From Paenibacillus dokdonensis (GTDB lineage: Bacteria > Bacillota > Bacilli > Paenibacillales > Paenibacillaceae): a DNA stretch of 64,000 bases. Both the position numbers and the translations under genes were made by a program. A model generated the notes under the pieces. It was not told the DNA's origin. It saw only the letters and a program-made list of their open reading frames with translations, and did not search any database. This document shows positions 57,098 to 64,000 of this stretch, in pieces. How positions within the stretch are numbered: the stretch's first letter is position 1; each line of letters starts with the position of its first letter. Location: positions 1,264,993 through 1,328,992 of the forward strand of contig NZ_STGQ01000001.1 of the NCBI RefSeq assembly GCF_004916975.1, given 5' to 3'.

Positions 57098-60000
57098 GTG
57101 CCTACAAATACACCGAATTTGAATTTATATAAAGTCAATGGAGAAACGGACGGGAACGAAACATTTAATGTGGATGTTGTGCTTAACGATAACTGGGACA
57201 AGATCGATGCTGCCGTTGGTAATATAAAAGTCCCTGATGCCTCTCTTACCCAAAAGGGTATCGCCAAACTATCAAATGCCATAGGCAGCGACTCGGAAAC
57301 AGAAGCAGCAACGCCGAAAGCTGTTCACGATGCTACAAAGTACGCTGATACTCAAATCGCGTATAACAAGGCTCAGATCCAGCAGGACTCTAAGCAAGAC
57401 ATTCGAGGCTTGGAGCGTGAACTGGCGAATCTCAACCTACAGCTCGAAGCATCCAAACGGGTACCGAGTGGAGTCACCTTCGGCAGCAACTTTGCGGACT
57501 CTTTCGGAATGGAAATCGACACAACGCAGTTGACCACGAAAACAGCGCTTGCGGTGGGTCAAACAGATATGCCTGTCGATTCTATTGGTACGTTAAAAAG
57601 CGGGATGGAAGTTACCGTTTATGATGACGTGAATATTGAGCGCGTGAAGGTCACGGAATCCGGGGCGGTAGACACTGTGGCGGATGAATCAGTTTCTGAT
57701 GCAACAGTTATAAACGCGGCATATGATACGAGCGGCAACGGTGGGCGAAAGTTAGTACGGTTAAGCAATGGGTGGTTAGTGGCTTGTGCTTATGATTCAA
57801 CAGAATCTCCTAAATTTTATGTATCAAAAGATAATGGTAAAACATGGGCATTTTTAACTAGAACACCATCGCTAACGAATTTTAATGCCATATGTTGTAA
57901 AGGAACTATTGTTTACATGGTCAAAAATTCCACAACGGCATCGGGAACGGGTTTTGTTGCATTTGATGCAACGAACGTTCCTTCGTACATCGATAACAAC
58001 ACGGCAGTTATTGAAAACAGTCAAACTGCCTATAGCGGCGTATCCATAACAATCAATGAAGCCGGAACTGAGTTACATGTTGCCGTTTCGTCTAAAAACG
58101 CCACGTATCCGAATAGCTTTAATATCCGGTATGTCAAAGGCACGATTAATGCTGATGGTACTGTTACATGGGCGGCTGTTACTCAAGTATCTAAAGATAA
58201 TCAAGCGAATTTTGATTATCTAAACCCTAGTATTGTTTTAGATGGAAGCGGGCAGCCTTTAATATTTACAAATAGGCCGCTTGTCTCTGGAATTTCCAGT
58301 TTTATCGCAGTTCATAGATATACTGATTCATCTTGGGTAAGGACTTACACTACCCCAAGTGTAGAATTTAGCGATTATCATCTATCCCCTTCAGCGATAT
58401 TCGTACCAAAAAGAATTAACGGCCTTGAAAATGGACGGATATGGGTGGCTTGGCATGGAAAAGGCTCTACATCCCCAACCAACGACATTATGGCTTCTTT
58501 CTCAGATGATAGCGGCGTTACATGGTCAAGCACGTTATGGGTAACGAACGAAAACAACAACCAACTGTTCCCATCCTTAACGGCAGATAAAAACGGGAAT
58601 GTCTATATTGTTTGGTACGGAAATACCGATCAGTTCCCGTCAACCGTTATCAGGTATTCAAAGTGCGTTAATGGGGTTTGGAGTGGCACAACAAACGTCA
58701 CAAATGCCGCTTCTAATAATCCGTCATGCCTAGTCGATATGTCGTTGGATATTTCGGTTCCTATTTTCATCTACGTAGGTACTTCTGTCAAAGTCGGATT
58801 CTATGGCGCATGGAAAACAATTGTAAGTGTCCCGACGTTAAAGCTTGCGCCACTTAAAAAAGCGTACAAAGAAAAGGCCATCATTGCCCGTACGTCTGCT
58901 GTCATTGATACGGTTAACAAGTGCGCGAAGTTTGGAGGGTGGAGTACGCAGACTGTCAATAACGTTACAGATGCGACGGTAGTAAACGGCAGTGGGTATG
59001 ACACGAGCGGTAACGGCGGACGTAAATTGGTTCGACTGAGTAATGGGTGGCTGGTAGCAACTGCTGTTAGCGGCCTTAGTTATTTGTTTTATAAGTCTGT
59101 TGATAACGGGGTTACCTGGTCTAAGATAGCTTATAAAACACAAACGAACACGTCCGGCACAACAAGTATAGCTTTAGTGGCTAGAAATGACACGGTGTAC
59201 GCTATAATAAGTTTTTATACGTCCGCAGCAGATCAGAGGATCAGATATTTAGAGGTTGATCCTATTGCAGAAACCGGAAAAGGGGTAGATATTGATCCTT
59301 TACAAACGAGTATAGGGTCTGTTTCCCTCGCAATTAACGACGCCGGAACCGAGTTACACGCGGCTTGGTCCTCTAAAAACAGCTCATATCCGAACAGCTC
59401 AAATATACGATATGCAAAAGGGATTATTAATGCTGACGGATCGGTGACGTGGGGATCGGCTGAGCAAGTAACGAAAGATAACAACGGTTCATACAATAAC
59501 TACACCCCGTCAATTGTGTGGACTCCTATGGGTTCGAAGATAATTTCCACCTACACCACTGGATCAACATTTCAACTGCGAAGTATTACGACGTTGGGTG
59601 TAGCATATAGCTTCTACGACAGCGGGAGTCCCTCCTTGGGTCAATACTCTCCGTCTGCAATATATGTTCCAAAAAGCATTAACGGCTTCCCGAACGGGCG
59701 GATATGGGTTGCATGGTACGGAATTGAGAGCGACTCCCTTCAAAATATCAGAATCGCGTATTCAGACGATGGCGGTGTGACTTGGTCTGCTATGCAGAAG
59801 TTAACGAGTGGTAGTATGAATCAAGTGGTCCCAACTATAACGTACAATCAAAAAAATGAAATTTTTATTTTGTTTCATGGAGGGGTTACTAGTGGAGGTT
59901 ACTTTCAAATAAGAAAAATTTCTTATAAAAACTCTTCGTGGGGTAGTATTACAACCCTTACGAGTACTACAACTAGTCATGCGGCCAATCCGTCTAGCTT

Positions 60001-60358
60001 GGTTGGTGTGGGCTTTGATTTTTCGGAACCTTTATTCATATACAAAAACATGCAAACCAATAATGTTGGCTTTTTTGGTACGTGGACGGCAACGGGAGAA
60101 ACACCACTCCTAGAAAACGACATTCGATTTAAGGTCAAGGACACCGACGAAGCCGTAACGTGGGTACAGCATGACGCTGGAATAACCGTGTCCGCTGCTC
60201 TGACCGGTCAGACAATGGACAAGACAACCGCAGGCAACGAGGATCAATTCGTTAAGGCGTTGACGGTATCCGGTCCGGCTGAAATCCGGTTAACTATGAA
60301 ACGATCTTCAACGTCTGATGACGTTAAGATAAATAAAATATTGGGAGGCGTTGGCTAA
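57098..60358 (+). CDS. Tail fibre with two tandem sialidase-like propeller units (1,086 aa)
   Basis: GTG 57098 with GGAGGTG upstream. Residues 1-45 attach to the baseplate (LNLYKVNGETDGNETFNVDV then NDNWDKIDAAVGNIKVP), and 50-80 contain a fibre repeat (LTQKGIAKLSNAIGSDSETE). Two copies of a propeller follow, starting with DTSGNGGRKLVRLSNGW at nt 57725 and 59000 (425 residues apart). Asp-box-like motifs (SKDNGKTW, SDDSGVTW, SVDNGVTW, SDDGGVTW) point to sialidase/BNR blades. Copies are clearly diverged. Likely binds or cleaves surface glycan; catalytic residues were not identified. Confidence 0.8.
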   Translation: MPTNTPNLNLYKVNGETDGNETFNVDVVLNDNWDKIDAAVGNIKVPDASLTQKGIAKLSNAIGSDSETEAATPKAVHDATKYADTQIAYNKAQIQQDSKQDIRGLERELANLNLQLEASKRVPSGVTFGSNFADSFGMEIDTTQLTTKTALAVGQTDMPVDSIGTLKSGMEVTVYDDVNIERVKVTESGAVDTVADESVSDATVINAAYDTSGNGGRKLVRLSNGWLVACAYDSTESPKFYVSKDNGKTWAFLTRTPSLTNFNAICCKGTIVYMVKNSTTASGTGFVAFDATNVPSYIDNNTAVIENSQTAYSGVSITINEAGTELHVAVSSKNATYPNSFNIRYVKGTINADGTVTWAAVTQVSKDNQANFDYLNPSIVLDGSGQPLIFTNRPLVSGISSFIAVHRYTDSSWVRTYTTPSVEFSDYHLSPSAIFVPKRINGLENGRIWVAWHGKGSTSPTNDIMASFSDDSGVTWSSTLWVTNENNNQLFPSLTADKNGNVYIVWYGNTDQFPSTVIRYSKCVNGVWSGTTNVTNAASNNPSCLVDMSLDISVPIFIYVGTSVKVGFYGAWKTIVSVPTLKLAPLKKAYKEKAIIARTSAVIDTVNKCAKFGGWSTQTVNNVTDATVVNGSGYDTSGNGGRKLVRLSNGWLVATAVSGLSYLFYKSVDNGVTWSKIAYKTQTNTSGTTSIALVARNDTVYAIISFYTSAADQRIRYLEVDPIAETGKGVDIDPLQTSIGSVSLAINDAGTELHAAWSSKNSSYPNSSNIRYAKGIINADGSVTWGSAEQVTKDNNGSYNNYTPSIVWTPMGSKIISTYTTGSTFQLRSITTLGVAYSFYDSGSPSLGQYSPSAIYVPKSINGFPNGRIWVAWYGIESDSLQNIRIAYSDDGGVTWSAMQKLTSGSMNQVVPTITYNQKNEIFILFHGGVTSGGYFQIRKISYKNSSWGSITTLTSTTTSHAANPSSLVGVGFDFSEPLFIYKNMQTNNVGFFGTWTATGETPLLENDIRFKVKDTDEAVTWVQHDAGITVSAALTGQTMDKTTAGNEDQFVKALTVSGPAEIRLTMKRSSTSDDVKINKILGGVG

Positions 60359-60561
60359 TGCAATACATTGACATCAAAGATTCAACGGTCAATTTTGTTA
60401 ACGAGGACAAGGACCCGCAGAAGCAAACTGATCAAATGGGAGCAGACCTCGGGAACTTGCTGATGGAAAGTGCCATGGATAAGGCCACGATCATGCAGCT
60501 GGAGGATACCGTGGGCAATCTGTTGCTTGAAGTCGCAATGCTGAAAGGAGGTGCTGCATAA
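60358..60561 (+). CDS. Small fibre-associated protein (67 aa)
   Basis: ATG 60358 shares bases with the fibre stop (TAATG). Acidic start (DIKDSTVNFVNEDKDPQKQT) and a coiled-coil-like end (DLGNLLMESAMDKATIMQLE). Corresponds in place to the XkdW-type gene of PBSX, though the resemblance is positional. Confidence 0.65.
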   Translation: MQYIDIKDSTVNFVNEDKDPQKQTDQMGADLGNLLMESAMDKATIMQLEDTVGNLLLEVAMLKGGAA

Positions 60562-60701
60562 TGTGGTATGCAACAGTCAAACGATTTTACGACAATGGGC
60601 ATCCGGCCTATACTGACGAGAGTCTCAAAACCTTCGTAGTCGCTAAGATGATTACGGTAGAGCAATATAAGCAGATCACTAATGTCGAATATGTAGCTTA
60701 A
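60561..60701 (+). CDS. xkdX: XkdX-family protein (46 aa)
   Basis: A 46-residue frame from ATG 60561 to TAA 60699, sharing one base with the previous stop. MWYATVKRFYDNGHPAYTDE then KMITVEQYKQITNVEYVA matches the short XkdX family (YxxG..ytd....fV....IT..qYkeItG), which sits behind the fibre gene in PBSX-like clusters. AAAGGAGG precedes it. Confidence 0.85.
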   Translation: MWYATVKRFYDNGHPAYTDESLKTFVVAKMITVEQYKQITNVEYVA

Positions 60702-60702
60702 C

Positions 60703-60765
60703 AAGCGTTCCGAATACGGAGCGCTATTTTTATGCCCTCGGGAGTGGTCCGGGGGCTTCTTTTAT
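60703..60765 (+). terminator. Double terminator at the end of the tail genes
   Basis: GCGTTCCG-aata-CGGAGCGC (60705-60724) followed by TATTTTTA, then a second GCCC(T)CGG/CCGGGGGC hairpin (60734-60757) followed by TTCTTTTA. It separates tail genes from the lysis cassette. Confidence 0.75.
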
Positions 60766-60789
60766 AGTGAGAGATAAGGGGGAAGAAAG

Positions 60790-61083
60790 GTGGACTACCA
60801 GACTATGATCGCATTAATCGCCGCTATAAGTGGGATTATTCTTGGGTGGTTGGGGAAAACCCGATCCCACAGACAGGACATCATCCAAGAGGCAGGGGCC
60901 GATGCGCTGCAACGTGCAGATGTAGATTATATCAAACGCGGTGTGGATGACATTAGGCTCGAGCAGCGTGTACAAGGTCAACGAATTGATGCTCTCTCGG
61001 AGCGAGTGACCCGTGTAGAGGAATCGGCCAAACAAGCACACAAACGATTGGACCGCAAAGAAGAAATGAATGGAGGCGTATAG
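60790..61083 (+). CDS. Membrane-anchored coiled-coil protein of the lysis cassette (97 aa)
   Basis: GTG 60790 with AAAGG upstream. One N-terminal transmembrane helix (MIALIAAISGIILGWLG) followed by a coiled coil (RGVDDIRLEQRVQGQRIDAL, RVTRVEESAKQAHKRLDRK). Layout resembles XhlA-type lysis proteins: XhlA is a membrane partner of holin in PBSX. Position right before the holin supports that. Confidence 0.75.
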   Translation: MDYQTMIALIAAISGIILGWLGKTRSHRQDIIQEAGADALQRADVDYIKRGVDDIRLEQRVQGQRIDALSERVTRVEESAKQAHKRLDRKEEMNGGV

Positions 61084-61087
61084 AATT

Positions 61088-61357
61088 ATGGATTGGAATA
61101 TGATTTGGACTTTGATAGACCCACGGCTGTTGATTGTGGTTGCGGCATGCTGGATTATTGGCAATATGCTAAAGCGGACGCCGCATGTGCCTGATTGGAG
61201 CATCGTTTATATTGTGGTGGTGTTTGCTGTATTGCTGACCGCATGGCTGCTTGGATGGGGGCCAGAGTCGCTTATACAGGGCATCCTTTCTGGGGCGTTT
61301 GCGGTACTCGGGCATCAATTCGTGAAACAGGCGAAGAACGGGGCTGATCAGGCATGA
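61088..61357 (+). CDS. Phage holin (89 aa)
   Basis: ATG 61088 with GGAGGCG 9 bases upstream. Three hydrophobic stretches (DPRLLIVVAACWIIGNML, SIVYIVVVFAVLLTAWLLG, GILSGAFAVLGHQF), with a conserved DPRLL...K.TP..PDW..... pattern of the holin group with SPP1-like and Bacillus members. It makes membrane lesions at the end of the lytic cycle. Overlaps the endolysin by four bases. Confidence 0.88.
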   Translation: MDWNMIWTLIDPRLLIVVAACWIIGNMLKRTPHVPDWSIVYIVVVFAVLLTAWLLGWGPESLIQGILSGAFAVLGHQFVKQAKNGADQA

Positions 61358-62061
61358 CAAAGGCTGAGTTTATCGCAACAATTGCACCATGCGCTGTTAA
61401 GGATATGCAAGCAACAGGCGTTCCTGCATCTCTCACGATAGCTCAGGCTGCGCTGGAGTCCGGATGGGGATCAAGTGGACTTACTAAACAGGCGAATAAC
61501 TTATTTGGTATTAAGGGTTCGGGGACTGCCGGCAGCTGCACAATGCCAACAAAAGAATATGTTAATGGTAAACAGATCACGGTAAATGCAGCATTTCGGG
61601 CTTATCACAACTGGTCAGAGTCCGTTGCAGATCATTCCAAGTTGATCCTCAATGGCACCAAAGATAAACCTATGCGATATCATGGAGTGCTTAATGCTGA
61701 TTATAAAACGGCGGCTGCAGAGATCCGGAAGGGTGGATATGCAACTGATCCGAATTACACGCAGCTGCTGATCAATATTATCGAGCAGTACAAGCTTTAC
61801 CAATATGACATAAAGGAAGGTGAACAACCCATGACAGCAACAGAGCAGAAGGAGTTTCAAGAGCTGAAAAGCACCATCAAGCAACAAGCCGAATGGATTA
61901 AATCACAAAAGGAACTGACTGAAATGCCGTGCCCGTCTTGGGCGAAGGATGCTTATGCATTTTATAAACCGTATATTGCCGATGAAAAAGGAAGCTATGA
62001 TTTTTGGAGGCAGCTTGTGATCAACTACCGGAAAGAAAATAACATCATAGTAAACAAATAA
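61354..62061 (+). CDS. Endolysin, glucosaminidase/LYZ2 type (235 aa)
   Basis: Peptidoglycan-hydrolysing N-acetylglucosaminidase-like enzyme (FlgJ/LytD fold). Residues 1-150: LTIAQAALESGWGSSGLTKQ ANNLFGIKG with the catalytic Glu in ALESGWG, then FRAYHNWSESVADHSKLILN and GGYATDPNYTQLLINIIEQY. The C-terminal part (about 155-235) is a helical segment and a WAKDAYAFYKPYIADEKGS stretch resembling SLH-type or binding modules. Starts at ATG 61354 in the holin stop. No signal peptide, so release depends on the holin. Confidence 0.92.
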   Translation: MTKAEFIATIAPCAVKDMQATGVPASLTIAQAALESGWGSSGLTKQANNLFGIKGSGTAGSCTMPTKEYVNGKQITVNAAFRAYHNWSESVADHSKLILNGTKDKPMRYHGVLNADYKTAAAEIRKGGYATDPNYTQLLINIIEQYKLYQYDIKEGEQPMTATEQKEFQELKSTIKQQAEWIKSQKELTEMPCPSWAKDAYAFYKPYIADEKGSYDFWRQLVINYRKENNIIVNK

Positions 62062-62317
62062 ATCCCGATTGGGAATATGAAGACCCTGCTGGATAACGTG
62101 TTGGCAGGTTAAGTATGTTTAATGATAATTATTATTTTTTGGCAATCGAAAATCGTTCTTATTTCATCCAATAAACAGACGATGTCAGTATAGAAGTTTG
62201 GTACATTCAACACAGTCGAACTCTTGAAATTTAAAATATTACGTAAATAAAGAAAGGAGAAGTATCTAATTTGGATAAATACGGTCATAATGTTATTTTA
62301 TGGGGGTGTTATTTTTT

Positions 62318-62488
62318 ATGAATGAAGAAGTAATTACTTATATACTAATCTCCGTTTCCCCTAATGGGAAATATGTTATGATTAAATCTAAAGATGGCTC
62401 GGGTAAGATCGAGGTTATTTCGAAGGATGACTTTGATACGAACTATGTTTATTTTGAAGGAATTGAATATATAAAAAGGCCAATTTAA
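62318..62488 (+). CDS. Small protein after the lysis cassette (56 aa)
   Basis: ATG 62318 with GGGGGTG 9 bases upstream. ITYILISVSPNGKYVMIKSK DGSGKIEV-type beta-hairpins; no family recognised. It stands alone, with AT-rich DNA before it (62062-62317, no gene seen apart from a short TCCCGATTGGGA repeat) and a bidirectional terminator after it, so it may be expressed from the prophage. Confidence 0.55.
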   Translation: MNEEVITYILISVSPNGKYVMIKSKDGSGKIEVISKDDFDTNYVYFEGIEYIKRPI

Positions 62489-62500
62489 TTGGCCTTTTTA
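62473..62500. terminator. Bidirectional terminator
   Basis: Symmetric AAAAAGGCCAATT/AATTGGCCTTTTT hairpin with T runs on both strands. It ends the plus-strand small gene and the minus-strand HNH gene. Confidence 0.85.
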
Positions 62501-62501
62501 T

Positions 62502-63242
62502 CTAAAGAAGAGCAATGTCTTGAGTAGCAATAAAAAGTTCATCTAATTCGCTATCCCAAAGATATTCAGACTTTAAAATATCAATTATTTTATGAAAATG
62601 CGGATCGTTTAATATATCAGAAGCAACTGTTGCGGCATATTCCGCCTGTGGGGACGCTTCTTCTAGTATGTTTTTTGTAGTCTGAACAATTCTATTCCTA
62701 AGCCTGGTGCTTTTGCTTCCTGTATGGTAATCTTGACACTTTTCCAGAAGTTCTTCTATTTTCTCATGAACTAATTGAGAAATTTCAAATCTTTTTTGAA
62801 CTACTTTCCTTGTATCGTTTAACAAAAGAACACTAATAGTTTCTTTACCTATATCAGTTTTCCCAATGAGTCTATAATATTTCATTTTTAAATGTTCTTG
62901 GGGATTCATTTTTGATGGATCAATAATTGGATTGATTTCAGTGTTATGTTTGTGCTTGCGTCCATTGCACCGCTTACAACTTGGAAGTAGGTTATCCCAA
63001 TCGACAACTAAGTCTGGGTGAGTGTGTTTGTCTTGATAATGCTCTACTTCCATGTACTTTGATTCCACATTGAGCTTACACTCGCAATATGCACATTTAG
63101 AGTGCGAACTTGATAAAAGTGCTTCTTCTATATACGCTTTTTTCCAAACGGATTTTTTTGTGGTTTTATATTCTGTTGTTAATTTTAAAACAACATCAGG
63201 TGTGAGCTCAGTTGGTTTTGGAAGTTTATTTACTTTTATCAT
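62502..63242 (-). CDS. HNH endonuclease, PtuB-like (Septu defence, 246 aa)
   Basis: HNH nuclease of the TIGR02646/PtuB type: CAYCECKL (first zinc Cys pair, about 52), EVEHYQDKHTHPDLVVDWDN (HNH His region), LPSCKRCNGRKHKHN (second Cys pair plus the final His/Asn). A helical C-terminal half follows (ETISVLLLNDTRKVVQKRFE, RLRNRIVQTTKNILEEASPQ). It overlaps the preceding ATPase gene by four bases on the same strand. In Septu systems PtuA ATPase and PtuB nuclease form a complex that cuts DNA or RNA when phage infection is sensed. No reverse transcriptase gene is visible, which would point to a retron version. Confidence 0.8.
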   Translation of the reverse strand: MIKVNKLPKPTELTPDVVLKLTTEYKTTKKSVWKKAYIEEALLSSSHSKCAYCECKLNVESKYMEVEHYQDKHTHPDLVVDWDNLLPSCKRCNGRKHKHNTEINPIIDPSKMNPQEHLKMKYYRLIGKTDIGKETISVLLLNDTRKVVQKRFEISQLVHEKIEELLEKCQDYHTGSKSTRLRNRIVQTTKNILEEASPQAEYAATVASDILNDPHFHKIIDILKSEYLWDSELDELFIATQDIALL

Positions 63243-64000
63243 TCAGAGCCACTTCCTAAAGCTGATAATTGAATAGATAGAAGCTTTCGCATATGATTAT
63301 TAGGGTGTAACATATCGTTTAGTAAATCAAAAGCCGATTTAGCTTTAATGTAATCTTCCTCGTCAATTGCACTTTCAAAGTTTGCTATGTTTTCTAAGAA
63401 TAAAGAAGATCGAGTCTCCTCTAGACCCATAACATCAGTGAGTATTTCTTCAACGGTCCAACCTTGAAAACCGAACAAGGTTGAAGCAGTTTCCCTAACT
63501 ATGACCTCGCCTTCTTCGTTGTAACCCAAGGATATAATCTCGTTTGGTTCTGCAGCTTGAATAACATGCGCACTATGAGTAGTTACAATAAATTGAGCAT
63601 AAGGGAATAGGTCTTTAAGAACATAGAGCAGGTTAGCCTGCCATTGTGGATGTAGGTGTAAATCAAGCTCATCTATTAACACTATTCCGTTAAATTCTTC
63701 TACTTTTAAATTTAAATCAGAAAATCTCTGCTCAATTTCTTTGATTATTCCTAGTAAGATGAATATTACTGACTTATAACCTGATGAGAGGTACTCAAAG
63801 TATATCTCACTAGTGTTGTTTTGTTTCACAAGAATGTCATAAGTATCTCCCTTAACTTTTGAGAAAACTATGCGAGGGTCTAATTTATGAAAAATGGTCT
63901 TTGCTACCTCTAAATTATGCCGCTGAGAGCTAGAAATTGAATCTTCATGCTTTTCCCACAAGTAACGATTAATAAACCAATTTTTTGCATCAGTTGCATC
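63239..64000 (-). CDS. AAA15/OLD-type ATPase, PtuA-like (Septu defence), start beyond the window
   Basis: The frame is open to the right edge (residues upstream of the window's last codon are missing), so the N-terminal Walker A cannot be seen. Visible parts: DTYDILVKQNNTSEIYFEYL SSGYKS-type signature motif, GIVLIDELDLHLHPQWQANL (Walker B plus the D-loop LDLHLHPQWQ), AQFIVTTHSAHVIQAAEPNE (switch histidine), then a C-terminal helical part. This is the AAA15/RecF-OLD class. Its stop overlaps the HNH start by four bases, the usual PtuA-PtuB order. Confidence 0.8.
   Translation of the reverse strand, partial: DATDAKNWFINRYLWEKHEDSISSSQRHNLEVAKTIFHKLDPRIVFSKVKGDTYDILVKQNNTSEIYFEYLSSGYKSVIFILLGIIKEIEQRFSDLNLKVEEFNGIVLIDELDLHLHPQWQANLLYVLKDLFPYAQFIVTTHSAHVIQAAEPNEIISLGYNEEGEVIVRETASTLFGFQGWTVEEILTDVMGLEETRSSLFLENIANFESAIDEEDYIKAKSAFDLLNDMLHPNNHMRKLLSIQLSALGSGSE

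Overview
The window looks like a chromosomal segment of a low-to-mid GC, spore-former-type Firmicute, most likely Paenibacillus. The inference rests on gene order (rplS, lepB, rbgA, rnhB, ylqG/FliK-like, ylqH/FlhB-like, yraN, comM), strong purine-rich Shine-Dalgarno sites and frequent TTG/GTG starts. No species can be assigned from the sequence alone.

Host part (about 1-12,800). It holds the end of an M20 peptidase gene, a tandem-GNAT acetyltransferase, a small protein, and an MFS exporter followed by an ArsR-like regulator on the minus strand. Then comes rplS with its own promoter and structured leader, lepB, rbgA, a polysaccharide deacetylase, rnhB, a FliK-like protein, an FlhB-tail protein, yraN, an alpha/beta hydrolase broken by one frameshift, and the 3' part of comM/yifB (minus strand).

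Prophage (about 12,800 to beyond 64,000). A large serine recombinase gene runs directly into the broken comM, so comM is the attachment site and the left junction lies near 12,795-12,812. The rest of comM and the right junction are outside the window. Leftward genes form an integration/immunity operon: repressor, a coupled membrane protein, an ImmA/IrrE protease and the recombinase. A consensus promoter overlapped by operator copies drives the rightward early genes: small regulators, an AbrB protein, a structured non-coding stretch with a tRNA-like fold, an SbcC/Rad50-like ATPase, RecT, an MBL hydrolase, a DnaD-like initiator carrying iterons, a G39P-like loader, a DnaB helicase, RusA, regulators and an ArpU-like late regulator. 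A cargo zone follows (DUF3888, zinc-binding small proteins, GvpU-like protein, beta-rich protein, ParB-methyltransferase fusion).

The late region encodes terminase, portal, minor head protein, a prohead protease-scaffold fusion, a DUF2190 decoration protein and the major capsid protein. A complete PBSX-type contractile tail follows (sheath, tube, frameshifted chaperone, tape measure, LysM hub, baseplate, fibre), then holin and endolysin. The phage is therefore a temperate myovirus.

The right edge carries an HNH nuclease and an OLD/AAA-type ATPase arranged like the Septu (PtuAB) anti-phage system. The most striking reads are: (1) repeated GEM tripeptides in the protease-scaffold, portal and capsid proteins, suggesting the maturation-cleavage signal; (2) a tRNA-like RNA whose anticodon arm is replaced by a long structured insert; (3) a textbook A AAA AAC -1 frameshift site with a two-tier hairpin in the tail chaperone gene; (4) a foreign beta-sandwich inserted in the baseplate J protein; and (5) a recombinase whose last codons come from host comM sequence.
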